Assembly (NCBI RefSeq): GCF_047126315.1
Contig: NZ_CP138953.1
Coordinates: 1,550,001-1,614,000 of the forward strand
DNA from: Shimia sp022448905
GTDB taxonomy: Bacteria; Pseudomonadota; Alphaproteobacteria; Rhodobacterales; Rhodobacteraceae
Length of the DNA stretch: 64,000 nt
Direction: 5' to 3'
Of the stretch, positions 1-13,055 are shown piece by piece. Position 1 is the stretch's first letter; every line of letters starts with the position of its first letter. The notes beneath the pieces were generated by a model. It was given only the letters and a program-made list of their open reading frames with translations. It had not been told where the DNA came from and searched no databases. Made by a program: the position numbers and the translations under genes.

Positions 1-2564
1 TCTGGTTTGGCCTCGCGGCAATCGCGCTGATCCCCTTGCAGGCCTGGCTCATTCCCAAGCTGCAACGTCAGATCAACCTCTTGAACAAAGACCGCATTGT
101 GCAGGTCCGTCATCTCGCCGCTGAAATTGGCGAAACCGCCACCGGCACGCCCGAGCTGCGCGGCAACGGCGGCTGGCGCTTCCGCCTATCGCAAATCACC
201 CGCCGTCTGGGAACGCTCTTCCTGATCCGCCTGTCGATCTACAAGAAGAAGTTCTTCATGAAGTTCCTCAACAACTTCATCACCCAGCTGACGCCGTTCT
301 TCTTTTACCTCGTGGGCGGCCTTCTTGTGATCCGCGGTCAAGTCACCCTCGGCGCGCTTGTGGCGGCTTTGGCGGCGTACAAAGACCTGTCTTCGCCGTG
401 GAAAGAACTGCTGAACTACTACAACCGCGTTGCCGATCTGTCCCTGCGGTGGCACTTGATCGGCGATCGTTTTGGCCCATCCGGTATGGTGGATGAAGAG
501 CTGATCGACAATGAGCCCGACGACATCCCACGCCTGACCGGCGACATCGTTCTCAAAGACGTCTACGTCCGTGACCACGATGGCGACAGCGTGTTGGAAA
601 ACATCTCCACAACCGTGCGCCAAGGCGCAGTGATCGGCATCCGCTCGCAAGACGCCGAAGAGCGCCGGGCCGTGGCCGAGCTGTTCACACGTGAGATCAC
701 GCCTTTGAGCGGCTCGCTCTCCATTGGCGACGTCAAACTCAACGACCTGCACCAACGCGTGATCGCCACCCGCGTGGGCTACGCCGACCCGTCGCCCTAC
801 GTGTTTGAAGGCACCTTTGGCGACAACGTGCTGATGCCGCTCAAGCAAAAACCGCTCTCCGATCTTCCCGACCCCATGGGCGAGGCGGAAGAGAAAAAAC
901 GCGCCTATGAATCCAGCCGCACCGGTAACAGCGCCGATCGTCTGTTCTCGGATTGGGTCAATCCAGCGCTTGGTGATCTGACCAACGAAGACGATGTGCA
1001 CGCCTGGTGGGTGAAAGTCATGGACGCCACCGGCGCGGGCAATGCCCTGTTCCGCAAAGGTCTGGACCAACCCTTTGCTGAGAGCGACCACCCGGAATTG
1101 GCGCAAACTCTTGTCGATCTGCGCCCGCAAATCCGCGCGGCGCTGGACAAGGCAGGCCTCACCAAATCCTACTTCCGCTTTGACCGCGAGCAGTACAACC
1201 CGGCCCTGCCTGTGGCCGCCAACCTGTTCTTTGCCACCCCGCGGCAGATGATCACCGATGGCCGCGAAGAGCGCATCAGCGAGTTCCTGAAACTGCTGCA
1301 AGAGCTGGGCATCGAAGAGAGCATCCTGCGCATGAGCCGCGAAGTGGTGGAAATGCTGAACCAGACCTTTGGCGTGGACGGCACCGACCACCCGCTGTTC
1401 CAGCAGCTTGGTTTTGATCCGGATGACTTCACCCGCAATGTGGAGCTATTTGCCAAGAGCCGTGATGTGCGGCTGGCCAATATGACACAAGAAGAGCTGG
1501 AGCAGATGATCTCGCTGCCGCTTCTTGTGTCGGCAGAACGCATCGGCGCGGGCTTTAGCGATGAGCTCAAGCAATCCATTTTAGAACTGCGCCATTCCGA
1601 GGCGCAAAAGCTGTCAGAATGGACCGCCGTCTATTTTGCCCCCCTGCGCGAAGACCGCTACGCTCCCGGCCTGACGGTGCTGGAAAACGCGATCTTTGGC
1701 AAACTTGCCGCCTCTGCGGGCCCCCGTGCCGAGCAAATTCGCGACATCGTTGCGCAAACACTGGCAGAAGCCGGGATGAAACAAGAGGTGGCCGAGCTGC
1801 TGTTTGCCGTGCCCACCGGCATTGGCGGCGCAGGGCTGCCCTCTGCCTTTGCCGAACCGCTCGCCATCAGGCGCGCGGCGATCAAAAAGCCCGATGTGAT
1901 GATCCTCAACCGCTGTCTTGCCAACTATGAGGAAGGCCAGGCCGCTCATACCATCGCCAACCTGCGCGAACTGCTGCCCAACACAACCTTCCTCTATCTG
2001 GAGGAAGAGTTTGAGGACGCCGACAGCTTTGATCTGGTGTTGGAGCTGGAACACGGCCGTCTGAAAGACAGCGGTGTGGCTGCGGTGGACGACACAGATA
2101 ACGCCGCCAGCGCCGACCTGCGCCGCAAAATGCGCGCGCTGGCTTCGGCCGATATGTTCAACGGGCTGTCCCGCCGCCAAATGCGTCTCTTGGCCTTTGG
2201 CGCGCAATGGCACAGCGCCCCGGCGGGCGAGTACGTCTTCCATATGGGGGATGATCCCTCTGATGGCGCCTATCTGATCCTCGAAGGTGAGGCCGGTCTG
2301 GGCTATCGCACGCCGGACGGCCAATCCCATGTTGTGGCCGAGGCGGGGGCGGGCACGCTGGTGGGCGAACTGGCCCTGATCCGCAAGGAAAAGCGCGCGC
2401 TGGACATGTATGCCAAATCCGATCTGGAAATGCTGCGCTTGGGCGAAAGCGAGTTTATGGCGGTGGTCGAAAACGACGCTTCCACCGCCTTCCGCATCCT
2501 GCAAGCGGTCTCCGGCTATGTCGGCGCGCCAAAGCAAAGCAACAGTGAAACTGAAGACGCCTGA
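1..2564 (+). CDS. ABC exporter-like protein with degenerate ATPase and C-terminal cyclic-nucleotide-binding domain (5' end missing)
   Basis: The reading frame is open from base 3, so the true start lies left of the window. The visible N-terminal part is the second half of an ABC exporter membrane domain, with helices near residues 70-105 of the visible protein. The following ABC domain keeps the fold landmarks, but the P-loop position reads GIRSQDAEERRAV, with no GxxGxGKS/T. The Walker B region reads VMILNRCLANYE instead of hhhhDE. A long insertion of about 260 residues splits the domain. The last 130 residues are a cNMP-binding domain with the phosphate-cassette-like stretch GTLVGELALIRKEKRAL. 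Family knowledge predicts export coupled to ATP hydrolysis, but this copy is probably not catalytic. It may be a regulatory or structural partner of another ABC subunit encoded upstream. Substrate unknown. Confidence 0.75.
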   Translation, partial: WFGLAAIALIPLQAWLIPKLQRQINLLNKDRIVQVRHLAAEIGETATGTPELRGNGGWRFRLSQITRRLGTLFLIRLSIYKKKFFMKFLNNFITQLTPFFFYLVGGLLVIRGQVTLGALVAALAAYKDLSSPWKELLNYYNRVADLSLRWHLIGDRFGPSGMVDEELIDNEPDDIPRLTGDIVLKDVYVRDHDGDSVLENISTTVRQGAVIGIRSQDAEERRAVAELFTREITPLSGSLSIGDVKLNDLHQRVIATRVGYADPSPYVFEGTFGDNVLMPLKQKPLSDLPDPMGEAEEKKRAYESSRTGNSADRLFSDWVNPALGDLTNEDDVHAWWVKVMDATGAGNALFRKGLDQPFAESDHPELAQTLVDLRPQIRAALDKAGLTKSYFRFDREQYNPALPVAANLFFATPRQMITDGREERISEFLKLLQELGIEESILRMSREVVEMLNQTFGVDGTDHPLFQQLGFDPDDFTRNVELFAKSRDVRLANMTQEELEQMISLPLLVSAERIGAGFSDELKQSILELRHSEAQKLSEWTAVYFAPLREDRYAPGLTVLENAIFGKLAASAGPRAEQIRDIVAQTLAEAGMKQEVAELLFAVPTGIGGAGLPSAFAEPLAIRRAAIKKPDVMILNRCLANYEEGQAAHTIANLRELLPNTTFLYLEEEFEDADSFDLVLELEHGRLKDSGVAAVDDTDNAASADLRRKMRALASADMFNGLSRRQMRLLAFGAQWHSAPAGEYVFHMGDDPSDGAYLILEGEAGLGYRTPDGQSHVVAEAGAGTLVGELALIRKEKRALDMYAKSDLEMLRLGESEFMAVVENDASTAFRILQAVSGYVGAPKQSNSETEDA

Positions 2565-2596
2565 TCGGCACGGTCAGGCGGGAATGGTAGGGTATC

Positions 2597-3259
2597 GTGA
2601 CACATCCGAAAGTCTGGGAGTCACTTCTGCTATATGACTCACGTAACGTGAGGAACATCTACTTTCAAATGCCGACGGATCATGAGCCTGAATCCTTGGA
2701 TTGGACAAATGTCTTTGTGGATTTTCGGCGCAATTTTTTTAGTTTGGGGCGAGGTGCGTTGAGTGCTGAAGTGTTGCCGTTGTTTTCTTTCTGGCGCTAC
2801 AAAGATGAGCCAAGAAAGAAGCGCGATAACCTCCCCGATGCATTTACGGTGCATTTGGGCATTCCAATCGTGTCTGGACATATGAAGGCGGTCTTGGAGC
2901 GGTTCGACCTTGGCGACACGTCTTTTTACCCAATTAAGCTCTATGAGTTTGACCAAGTAACACAGCGCCCCGATGACCTCTATATTTGGGATGTTCGCAA
3001 CGCCGTGAGGGCACTGGTGCCCGAAAAATCAAAGGGCATACTGGACTTACTTGGTCACGGTACCACATGGGATATGTTTCCCGAAAAGGGGAAGTTTCTT
3101 GCCTTGGATGAAGCGTGCATTCCCGATGTTGACGTCTGGATCGACCCCCAGATTGAGAGTCGACTCTTTTTCTCAGACCGGCTCCGCACTGCGCTGCGAC
3201 AGGCGGACCTAAGCCTGCGCTGTTTTGGCTGGCGTGCATGTAAGTTGGTGGCGCGCTGA
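2597..3259 (+). CDS. Imm11/DUF1629-like protein (orphan immunity-type gene)
   Basis: A 220-residue soluble protein with no signal peptide or membrane helix. The spacing of its motifs resembles the DUF1629 (Imm11) immunity family: a central IPIVSGHMKAVLE segment, then FYPIKLYEFD, and a C-terminal LFFSDRLRTALRQADL element. Proteins of that family are thought to neutralise toxins delivered to neighbouring cells. No toxin gene is visible beside it. The start is uncertain: the longest frame begins with GTG at 2597, and an internal ATG lies at 2669. The gene looks more AT-rich than its neighbours, which is consistent with transfer. The family call rests on pattern resemblance only. Confidence 0.5.
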   Translation: MTHPKVWESLLLYDSRNVRNIYFQMPTDHEPESLDWTNVFVDFRRNFFSLGRGALSAEVLPLFSFWRYKDEPRKKRDNLPDAFTVHLGIPIVSGHMKAVLERFDLGDTSFYPIKLYEFDQVTQRPDDLYIWDVRNAVRALVPEKSKGILDLLGHGTTWDMFPEKGKFLALDEACIPDVDVWIDPQIESRLFFSDRLRTALRQADLSLRCFGWRACKLVAR

Positions 3260-3282
3260 CAGGTGCCCCCCTTTTCCACGCG

Positions 3283-4959
3283 TTACTTTGCTCCGATCTC
3301 ATTGCGGCATCCAAGCCCAACCCCAAGGTCACAATGTGCGCGTAGCCGCTTTGTGTCTGCGCGGGTCCATCCCGCCGGCGCCGTGACTTCGGCCCAAGGT
3401 GAAATGTAATCCCGCGCATAGTAGGCATGGCCGTGGCCGGGCGGTGCGCCAAAGGACAGCGCCATATCCAACGCCAACTGGAACTGGGTGACAATCGGAA
3501 TGAACACCAGATGGCGGGAGACATCCTCGGCAGGCGGATCGTTCATCCATTCCGGTGCTCGAAATAGCGAGAACGGATCGTAAAACACAATCGGATCGCT
3601 GGAGTACTGCAAAAAGGCAATCCGCATCCGCCCCCAGGGGCCGGGGGCTTCGGAGGCATCGTGGAAATGGTTGGCATAGCGCACCAGAGAGCCTGTGCCC
3701 AACTCCGGCAACACCCAGGAGCTGTCCGAGTTGCGCGCGTTCTGAATGGTCTGCCAGAAACGGGAGGGGAACGGCGGCCCGGCCCAAAACGCACCGTTGA
3801 TCGGATCATCCAGCAGGCGGAACAGGTTGGTGGCATACATCGACGACCAGGCTCCAAGGCTGAGCCCATGGGCATACAGCCGGGGCCGCGTGTCTTTGGG
3901 CAAGGTCTCCCAATACTCATGCACCACTTCCAACAACGCTGTCGCCTGATCCAGCCCGGTGCGGGTTTCCAAAATCAGTGCCAGCGGCGACTGCAAATAG
4001 GAGTACTGCACACTCACCGTGGCGATGTCGCCATTGTGCATATACTCCACCGGATCATGGGAGCCCGGATCCATCCACCCGGTGCCGGTTGGGCTGGTGA
4101 CAATCAGCACCTCGCGTTCAAACGCCTTAACGCGGATCAGCTCCGCCAAAGCCAGCTCTGCGCGCTCTCTGGGGGTCTCGCCATTGGCACGCCCGACATA
4201 GACCCGCAGCGGTTCTTTGGCGGGCTGGCCGGTAAAGGCGGAAATCGCTTTGGCAGTGGGGCCGGTCAAAACAAAGTCCCGACCGGGCTGCCCCATGGCG
4301 GCCCAATCAATCAGCGACGCGGTGGAGCCAGATTGATGCGCATGAGGGGGTAGGGGCGGGGCCACGTCAAACAACTCCTGCGCCGCCTCATAGCTCTGAT
4401 CCAAGGAAGCCACGACCCGGTCAAAAATCCCGTCCCGTGTGACAACAAACAGAATGGCAAAGACAGTCACCACACCCAGCACATTGGCGCGGCGCGGCGG
4501 CATGATGCGATAGAACTTCGCCCGCACCCAACGGAACAGCGCGGCCACCAATGCCCCCACCGCATAAAGCCCCAGAAAGGTCAGCGATGTGAGCGTGATC
4601 AGGCGGGCCAGGTGTCGCCCTTCCACCGCCTCCATATCCATCTTACCGCGCAGTTCGTTTTGCCATTCCAAACTGTAGACCAAGATCCAGATCGTCAGCG
4701 CAATCACGGCAAGTGTCAGAAGGGTATCAAAGACAGTGCCAATGCGGCCGCTAAGGCGCGGTAAATCCGCCGCTTGCCAGATCAGGCTGAGGGACTGCCC
4801 CAGCAGATATCCAATCGCAATGATCACGCCCCCCAGAATACCCTGTTCCACCGCGCCTCTGGGAATAAGGGAGGGCGTCATAGAGGCGGCAAAGAACGCA
4901 AGCCCCAGCAAAAAGCTGCGGAGCGAAAAACGAAAAATCCAACGGCGCAGCCAGGTCAA
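3283..4959 (-). CDS. membrane-anchored alpha/beta-hydrolase (DUF2319/Abhydrolase_9 type)
   Basis: The N-terminal 200 residues hold about five hydrophobic helices. The C-terminal half is an alpha/beta hydrolase with the nucleophile elbow GLSLGAWSS (Ser in GxSxG), preceded by a YAHG strand. A late His in the GHGHAYY segment could serve catalysis. This arrangement matches the Abhydrolase_9 family of integral-membrane hydrolases with unknown substrates. The frame is open to a TTG at 5016. I prefer the TTG at 4959 because AAGGA lies seven bases before it and the protein then starts directly with the basic, hydrophobic LTWLRRW stretch. It converges on the Imm11-like gene with a 23-base gap. Confidence 0.75.
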   Translation of the reverse strand: MTWLRRWIFRFSLRSFLLGLAFFAASMTPSLIPRGAVEQGILGGVIIAIGYLLGQSLSLIWQAADLPRLSGRIGTVFDTLLTLAVIALTIWILVYSLEWQNELRGKMDMEAVEGRHLARLITLTSLTFLGLYAVGALVAALFRWVRAKFYRIMPPRRANVLGVVTVFAILFVVTRDGIFDRVVASLDQSYEAAQELFDVAPPLPPHAHQSGSTASLIDWAAMGQPGRDFVLTGPTAKAISAFTGQPAKEPLRVYVGRANGETPRERAELALAELIRVKAFEREVLIVTSPTGTGWMDPGSHDPVEYMHNGDIATVSVQYSYLQSPLALILETRTGLDQATALLEVVHEYWETLPKDTRPRLYAHGLSLGAWSSMYATNLFRLLDDPINGAFWAGPPFPSRFWQTIQNARNSDSSWVLPELGTGSLVRYANHFHDASEAPGPWGRMRIAFLQYSSDPIVFYDPFSLFRAPEWMNDPPAEDVSRHLVFIPIVTQFQLALDMALSFGAPPGHGHAYYARDYISPWAEVTAPAGWTRADTKRLRAHCDLGVGLGCRNEIGAK

Positions 4960-5016
4960 AGCAGTGTCCTTTAGGTGTGGTATCCCGAGCAGACTAATCT
5001 CTCTTTCTCCAAACAA

Positions 5017-5387
5017 AAGCGTCTTCGCGGCTGAGGAGGCAAATTGGTCGATGACTGTACCACATCTGCGTGGGGTGTTGCCTCACGCCAGGAGGGACGA
5101 CCTGTCTCTTCACCTATTGGAAACGACAGTCTCTTTGCCCTTTTCTCTGCACCTCTGCGAAACAGCCACGATACCGACGCGATACCGATGTTGGTTTTGG
5201 CGCGGCTGTTGGGTGTTGCGCGGCGAGTCTTTGGTTGAGTCTGTGGATAAGTGGCGGAGCGATGTGTTTGTTAACCTTGGTTTCGGCAGTAGCTTTGTTA
5301 TTGGCGGAAATCTGTTCGTGTAAGTAATTGATATTGTTTATTTTTCCAGAAAGTTGGTGATTTTTTGCGGAAAGATGAAAAAAGCGC
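5017..5387. other. intergenic region upstream of the rRNA promoter, no gene seen
   Basis: Only short, unconvincing frames are present. The last 60 bases before the promoter are AT-rich with T and A runs, like an rRNA UP element. One perfect DnaA-box nonamer (TGTGGATAA) lies at 5242-5250, but I see no cluster of boxes. Confidence 0.5.
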
Positions 5388-5416
5388 TTGCGGCTGTTTG
5401 GTGTTATGCTTAGAAC
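5388..5416 (+). promoter_or_regulatory. probable rRNA operon promoter
   Basis: TTGCGG at 5388-5393 and TAGAAC at 5411-5416 are 17 bases apart, and an AT-rich block lies directly upstream. The position, about 410 bases before 16S with a GC-rich start region after it, is as expected for an alphaproteobacterial rrn promoter. Both hexamers deviate from consensus, so the call rests on position and spacing. Confidence 0.5.
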
Positions 5417-5828
5417 CCCCTTCACCGGCGGCGCTGAGGCGCACGACGGCGGGACGGACCGGAGCGAGGCGCTGCTTCAGGAAGGGAAGTTCTGGAAATA
5501 TCGAGCAGTATCAGCGGGTTGCGCTAGTAAGTTAGTAGCGCGGTCGGTTGGTTTTGTCTCTGGGGTTTTGTGCTCCGACGTTGTTTGACATTGAGAATAC
5601 ACTGAAGAGATATGAGGGCGGTTTGGTTCATTTCGATGAGCAAACACCTGCATATCGGCTCTTAGGTCTTTAGGGATCGATGATAGAGTTACAACAGCTT
5701 CACTGTTTGGTGGCTTTCTGTACCTTTGGTACTGAAGCACATTGAACAGTTTGAGTTCATCCGGGATTAGCCTCCTGGGTGAGATGTGCAGAGGTTCGAA
5801 CGTCAAGGATTAGCTGGTAACAGCTATT
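5417..5828 (+). other. rRNA operon leader with boxA-like element
   Basis: Transcribed leader before 16S with no coding gene. TTGTTTGACA at 5581-5590 resembles the boxA antitermination element found in bacterial rrn leaders. A hairpin can form around 5520-5542 (GCGCTA paired with TAGCGC-type sequence). The end of the leader should pair with sequence after 16S to form the RNase III processing stem. Confidence 0.45.
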
Positions 5829-7299
<1,471 letters not shown>

Positions 7300-7448
7300 G
7301 CACCTAGCAGATCAACTTGTTGATCTCGTGGATGCACTTAGCAACAGATCGGTACCTTTGCCGATCTATATCAAACGGACCAGGCCGTCCCCATATCTCT
7401 TCAGGAACATCGAACCTTGATCACATCCGTGATCATAGCGTTCAGCTT

Positions 7449-7524
7449 GGGGCCTTAGCTCAGCTGGGAGAGCGCCTGATTTGCATTCAGGAGGTCAGCG
7501 GTTCGATCCCGCTAGGCTCCACCA
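7449..7524 (+). tRNA. tRNA-Ala (anticodon TGC)
   Basis: A 76-base cloverleaf. The acceptor stem pairs GGGGCCT with AGGCTCC, the anticodon stem is CCTGA/TCAGG around loop TTTGCAT, the T-arm has GTTCGATCC, and CCA is encoded. It is the first tRNA in the 16S-23S spacer, whereas tRNA-Ile more often comes first in alphaproteobacteria. Confidence 0.97.
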
Positions 7525-7559
7525 GGATTTGGGCTCAGCAACCACACGGGCCTGCCCTT

Positions 7560-7622
7560 ACGGTTGACTTTGCTTTGCAAAGCAACTCACCGGGCGACGC
7601 GTTTTGCCTTTGGCAAAAGCGC
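7560..7622 (+). repeat. two spacer hairpins between the tRNAs
   Basis: TTGCTTTGCAAAGCAA near 7568-7583 and CGTTTTGCCTTTGGCAAAAGCG near 7600-7621 are near-perfect inverted repeats. A similar GCTTTTGCTTGCAAAAGC follows tRNA-Ile near 7757-7774. They probably separate the tRNA precursors for processing. Confidence 0.6.
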
Positions 7623-7624
7623 TT

Positions 7625-7701
<77 letters not shown>

Positions 7702-8321
7702 ACTCACTTCTGAAAGAAGTGAGGCCAACAGCAGTCACGCAAGGCACGCGACAGTGGCTTTTGCTTGCAAAAGCTCACGAAAGCGTCCCTCCGGCTGACA
7801 TCAACTCGATCATCAAGCACTTGCATAAGTGTTTGATCATCCAGTTGGATGACGACTTCTTCGGAAGTTTTGACATCGTTTAGAGAGATACAAGTTGTTC
7901 CAAGACGGCTCTTTGAAAGAGCGGTTTTGAGAATAACAATCAACACTGTTTGATCGCCCTAAGTACGGGGATGATCTCAGTTAGGTGCCGATCCTTTCGA
8001 GGTGACGCGAGCCTTTGATCAAGACTGTTTCCTCGGTCTTCCAAGGGTCTGCCTGCTGAAACGAACAGAGTTGTCCAAGTCAAGTACACTAACCCGCAAG
8101 ATCGAGAGATCTTGCATTGTTCCTTATCCTCTTCGTGGGGCCGACCGACATCGGCAGCGAAGGTTCCAGGGTAAGGAGCGGGAAAAGTATGACTTTTGGT
8201 TCAGAAACAGGATTGTGCGGCATGCCAGCCAAACGATCACGAATGACTTAGTCCTCAAGTAGCGCACTGATTTATTTTAGTGGGCGGTAGGACATCAAAA
8301 CAGTCTTTCTCTTTCTGGATC
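7702..8321 (+). other. 16S-23S internal transcribed spacer, distal part
   Basis: A 620-base spacer without a coding gene. It holds hairpins near 7707-7722 (CACTTC/GAAGTG type) and 7757-7774, and a CTCTTTGAAAGAG element near 7909-7922 that may act in antitermination or processing. The last bases should pair with sequence after 23S to form the processing stem. Confidence 0.6.
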
Positions 8322-11153
<2,832 letters not shown>

Positions 11154-11232
11154 ATCCAGTAAAAGTAAGACTGGAAATCAAAAGCATACACACTACACAA
11201 TCAGTGAAATGACTTGGACACCAACTCTCGCG

Positions 11233-11543
11233 CTCAAGTAGCCCTCCGGGCGGTAGCGCAAATGAGTATGAGGCCGTTTGTTCGGTTTGGTGATCATAGC
11301 GCGAGTGAAACACCCGGTCCCATCCCGAACCCGGCCGTTAAGCACCGTAGCGCCGATGGTACTGCATCTTAAGGTGTGGGAGAGTAGGTCATCGCCAAAC
11401 CTAACAAACGACCTCAGTATCTCTCTACGATGAAAAAAAAAAGAATACCTTCAGAACAATCAAAACGTCCTGAAGGGCGACAGATCTCAAACCCAACCGG
11501 AAAGAGATCAAACCGGCCTCAAGTAGCCCTACCGGCGGTAGGC
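11233..11543 (+). repeat. repeated processing-type motif on both sides of 5S
   Basis: CTCAAGTAGCCCTCCGGGCG near 11233 and CTCAAGTAGCCCTACCGGCG near 11518 are almost the same 25-base element, one before and one after 5S, and each can fold into a small hairpin. A separate inverted repeat (CCTTCAG/CTGAAGG) lies near 11449-11477. They may be cleavage or stop signals of the operon tail. Confidence 0.5.
11284..11401 (+). rRNA. rrf: 5S ribosomal RNA
   Basis: GGTTTGG at 11284-11290 pairs with CCAAACC at 11395-11401. The interior has the conserved CCCATCCCGAAC loop and GGGAGAGTAGG. The 118-base length is standard. It lies 130 bases after 23S. Confidence 0.95.
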
Positions 11544-11555
11544 CAACCAAACTGT

Positions 11556-11632
<77 letters not shown>

Positions 11633-11735
11633 GGTCATCAAATAAAATCAAACACCCCGGTAAGACCAAAATTGGTCCAAATGACCAATGGCTTTAACGC
11701 CTCACAGCTTCAGACTCATAACATGAAACGGGGTG

Positions 11736-12255
11736 GGCCTTGCTGGTGAACTCGATGCCATTGTCAGAAACAATCGTTCCAGGCATCCCATGCAGTGACC
11801 CAGTTCATGGGCGCGACTTTTGGGGCGTTACGCTGTGTTGAACGGTGCGGATGCAACACTCTACAGGTTCTACGCTTTGAGATGCGGAACCGGCTTCGCA
11901 CATGCTCAATGCAGGCACGGCGGTGCATCGGGATTTACGGTTTCCCCGAGCTGCTTCTGACAATATCAGCTTGTCCAGAGTCAGCTCCGACACGACTCTT
12001 CGCAGCTGCTCATTCTCCTTCTGAAGCCGTTTGACTTCCTTCAGTCGCCAGGTCCCCCATCGGGACATCGCTTCGCGATACCCTGTCGGGCAATGCATAC
12101 CTCCATATCGCTTACGCCAGCGACAAAAGGTCTGTTCCCTTTTCTGCATCTACCGGATTGCAGCAATGCGGGGCATTACCTGGCCGCACGGCACCTCTGC
12201 TTGTCGTAATTTCGTGAAAACCTCTTCTGGCTTGGGGCGTTTGTGTCCCAACTTG
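11736..12255 (-). pseudogene. fossil IS3-family element (IS407-like orfA plus scrap of orfB)
   Basis: Reading leftwards from about 12255, an orfA-like protein starts GHKRPKPEEVFTKLRQAE. It is broken by an in-frame stop after AAIR, then continues as EQTFCRWRKRYGGM and LQKENEQLRRVVSELTLDKL, which are family hallmarks. After orfA, the other frame shows the orfB N-terminus (RRACIEHVRSRFRIS, HPHRSTQR). It then jumps straight to the catalytic-core strand PGTIVSDNGIEFTSKAH near 11740-11785, so most of orfB is deleted. No functional transposase can be made. It lies just past the rrn operon. Confidence 0.8.
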
Positions 12256-12353
12256 GATCCTCCGTTTCCTAACTATAGGGGCGTAGCACCTCAGTAGGGG
12301 AGGGTCACCAATGCCGGTTAATGTCTTGAACAATAAATCTGTAACACGCCATA

Positions 12354-13019
12354 TTAAGATGAGTGGTTGTCAAAAGAGAAGATTGTAAGGATTAGAGACT
12401 TACACAACTCTGAAATAGACGCCCGATTGGACTCTTTCGAACTAGAAAGCGTGTAAAGACACGCAATGGTCACTTCGTGTTGTAAGATAAACAATTCTTC
12501 AGCGATATTGGGCGGCGGCAGTTTGCCAAATCTGCTGCGCATCATCAGCAGACGCTGGGCGATTTCCATACGGTGGCGGGTTTCCAGTTCGGTCAACTTA
12601 TGGGAGCTGCTCATTGCCAGACGCAGCCGCCAGTTTGCCGGTGAATTCAGCTTCGGGTCCGACATCGTGCTCAAAAAGGCTTCGACATGTGTGTCCACAT
12701 CTTCTGGCCCGGAGTCGGCCGGGATTTTTGCAATCAACCCATCCAAAGCTTCCAGTGTTTCGGTCAGCCACCGCCTGAAAAGTTCATAGTAGAGGGCCTC
12801 CTTATTGGGAAAGAACTGATAGATTGTTCCGACGCTGACCTGCGCACGAGCACTGATCTTGCGGGTGGTCACATCTTCGGCAGGCCCCTCACTCAACATT
12901 TGCAAAGTGGTTGTCAAAATGTGTTCCACCCGCTTTTGAGAGCGGATTTGCTGTGCCTTTCGGCGGCGCGCGACGCCTTCTTTGGTTTTTGCAGTATCGG
13001 AATTAGATGTCTGGCTCAT
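12354..13019 (-). CDS. TetR-family transcriptional regulator
   Basis: A 221-residue protein with a typical TetR N-terminal helix-turn-helix: RVEHILTTTLQMLSEGPAEDVT, then ISARAQVSVGTIYQFFPNKE near residues 30-80. The C-terminal half is a variable ligand-binding helical domain. It is the last gene of the leftward siderophore operon, 36 bases after the siderophore-interacting protein, so it probably reports on that pathway. I infer that it represses the operon through the palindrome ahead of the TonB receptor gene. That link is not shown by the sequence itself. Confidence 0.85.
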   Translation of the reverse strand: MSQTSNSDTAKTKEGVARRRKAQQIRSQKRVEHILTTTLQMLSEGPAEDVTTRKISARAQVSVGTIYQFFPNKEALYYELFRRWLTETLEALDGLIAKIPADSGPEDVDTHVEAFLSTMSDPKLNSPANWRLRLAMSSSHKLTELETRHRMEIAQRLLMMRSRFGKLPPPNIAEELFILQHEVTIACLYTLSSSKESNRASISELCKSLILTIFSFDNHSS

Positions 13020-13055
13020 CGGCTGAATACGTTATGGTTGTGGGCGATTGTAGAA

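Noticed and set aside
186..1391. 401-codon minus-strand frame at the left edge
   Set aside because: Shadow of the ABC exporter-like gene; no recognisable protein.
5242..5250. Perfect DnaA box TGTGGATAA, possible origin
   Set aside because: Only one box, no AT-rich unwinding region with repeats and no origin-linked genes nearby.
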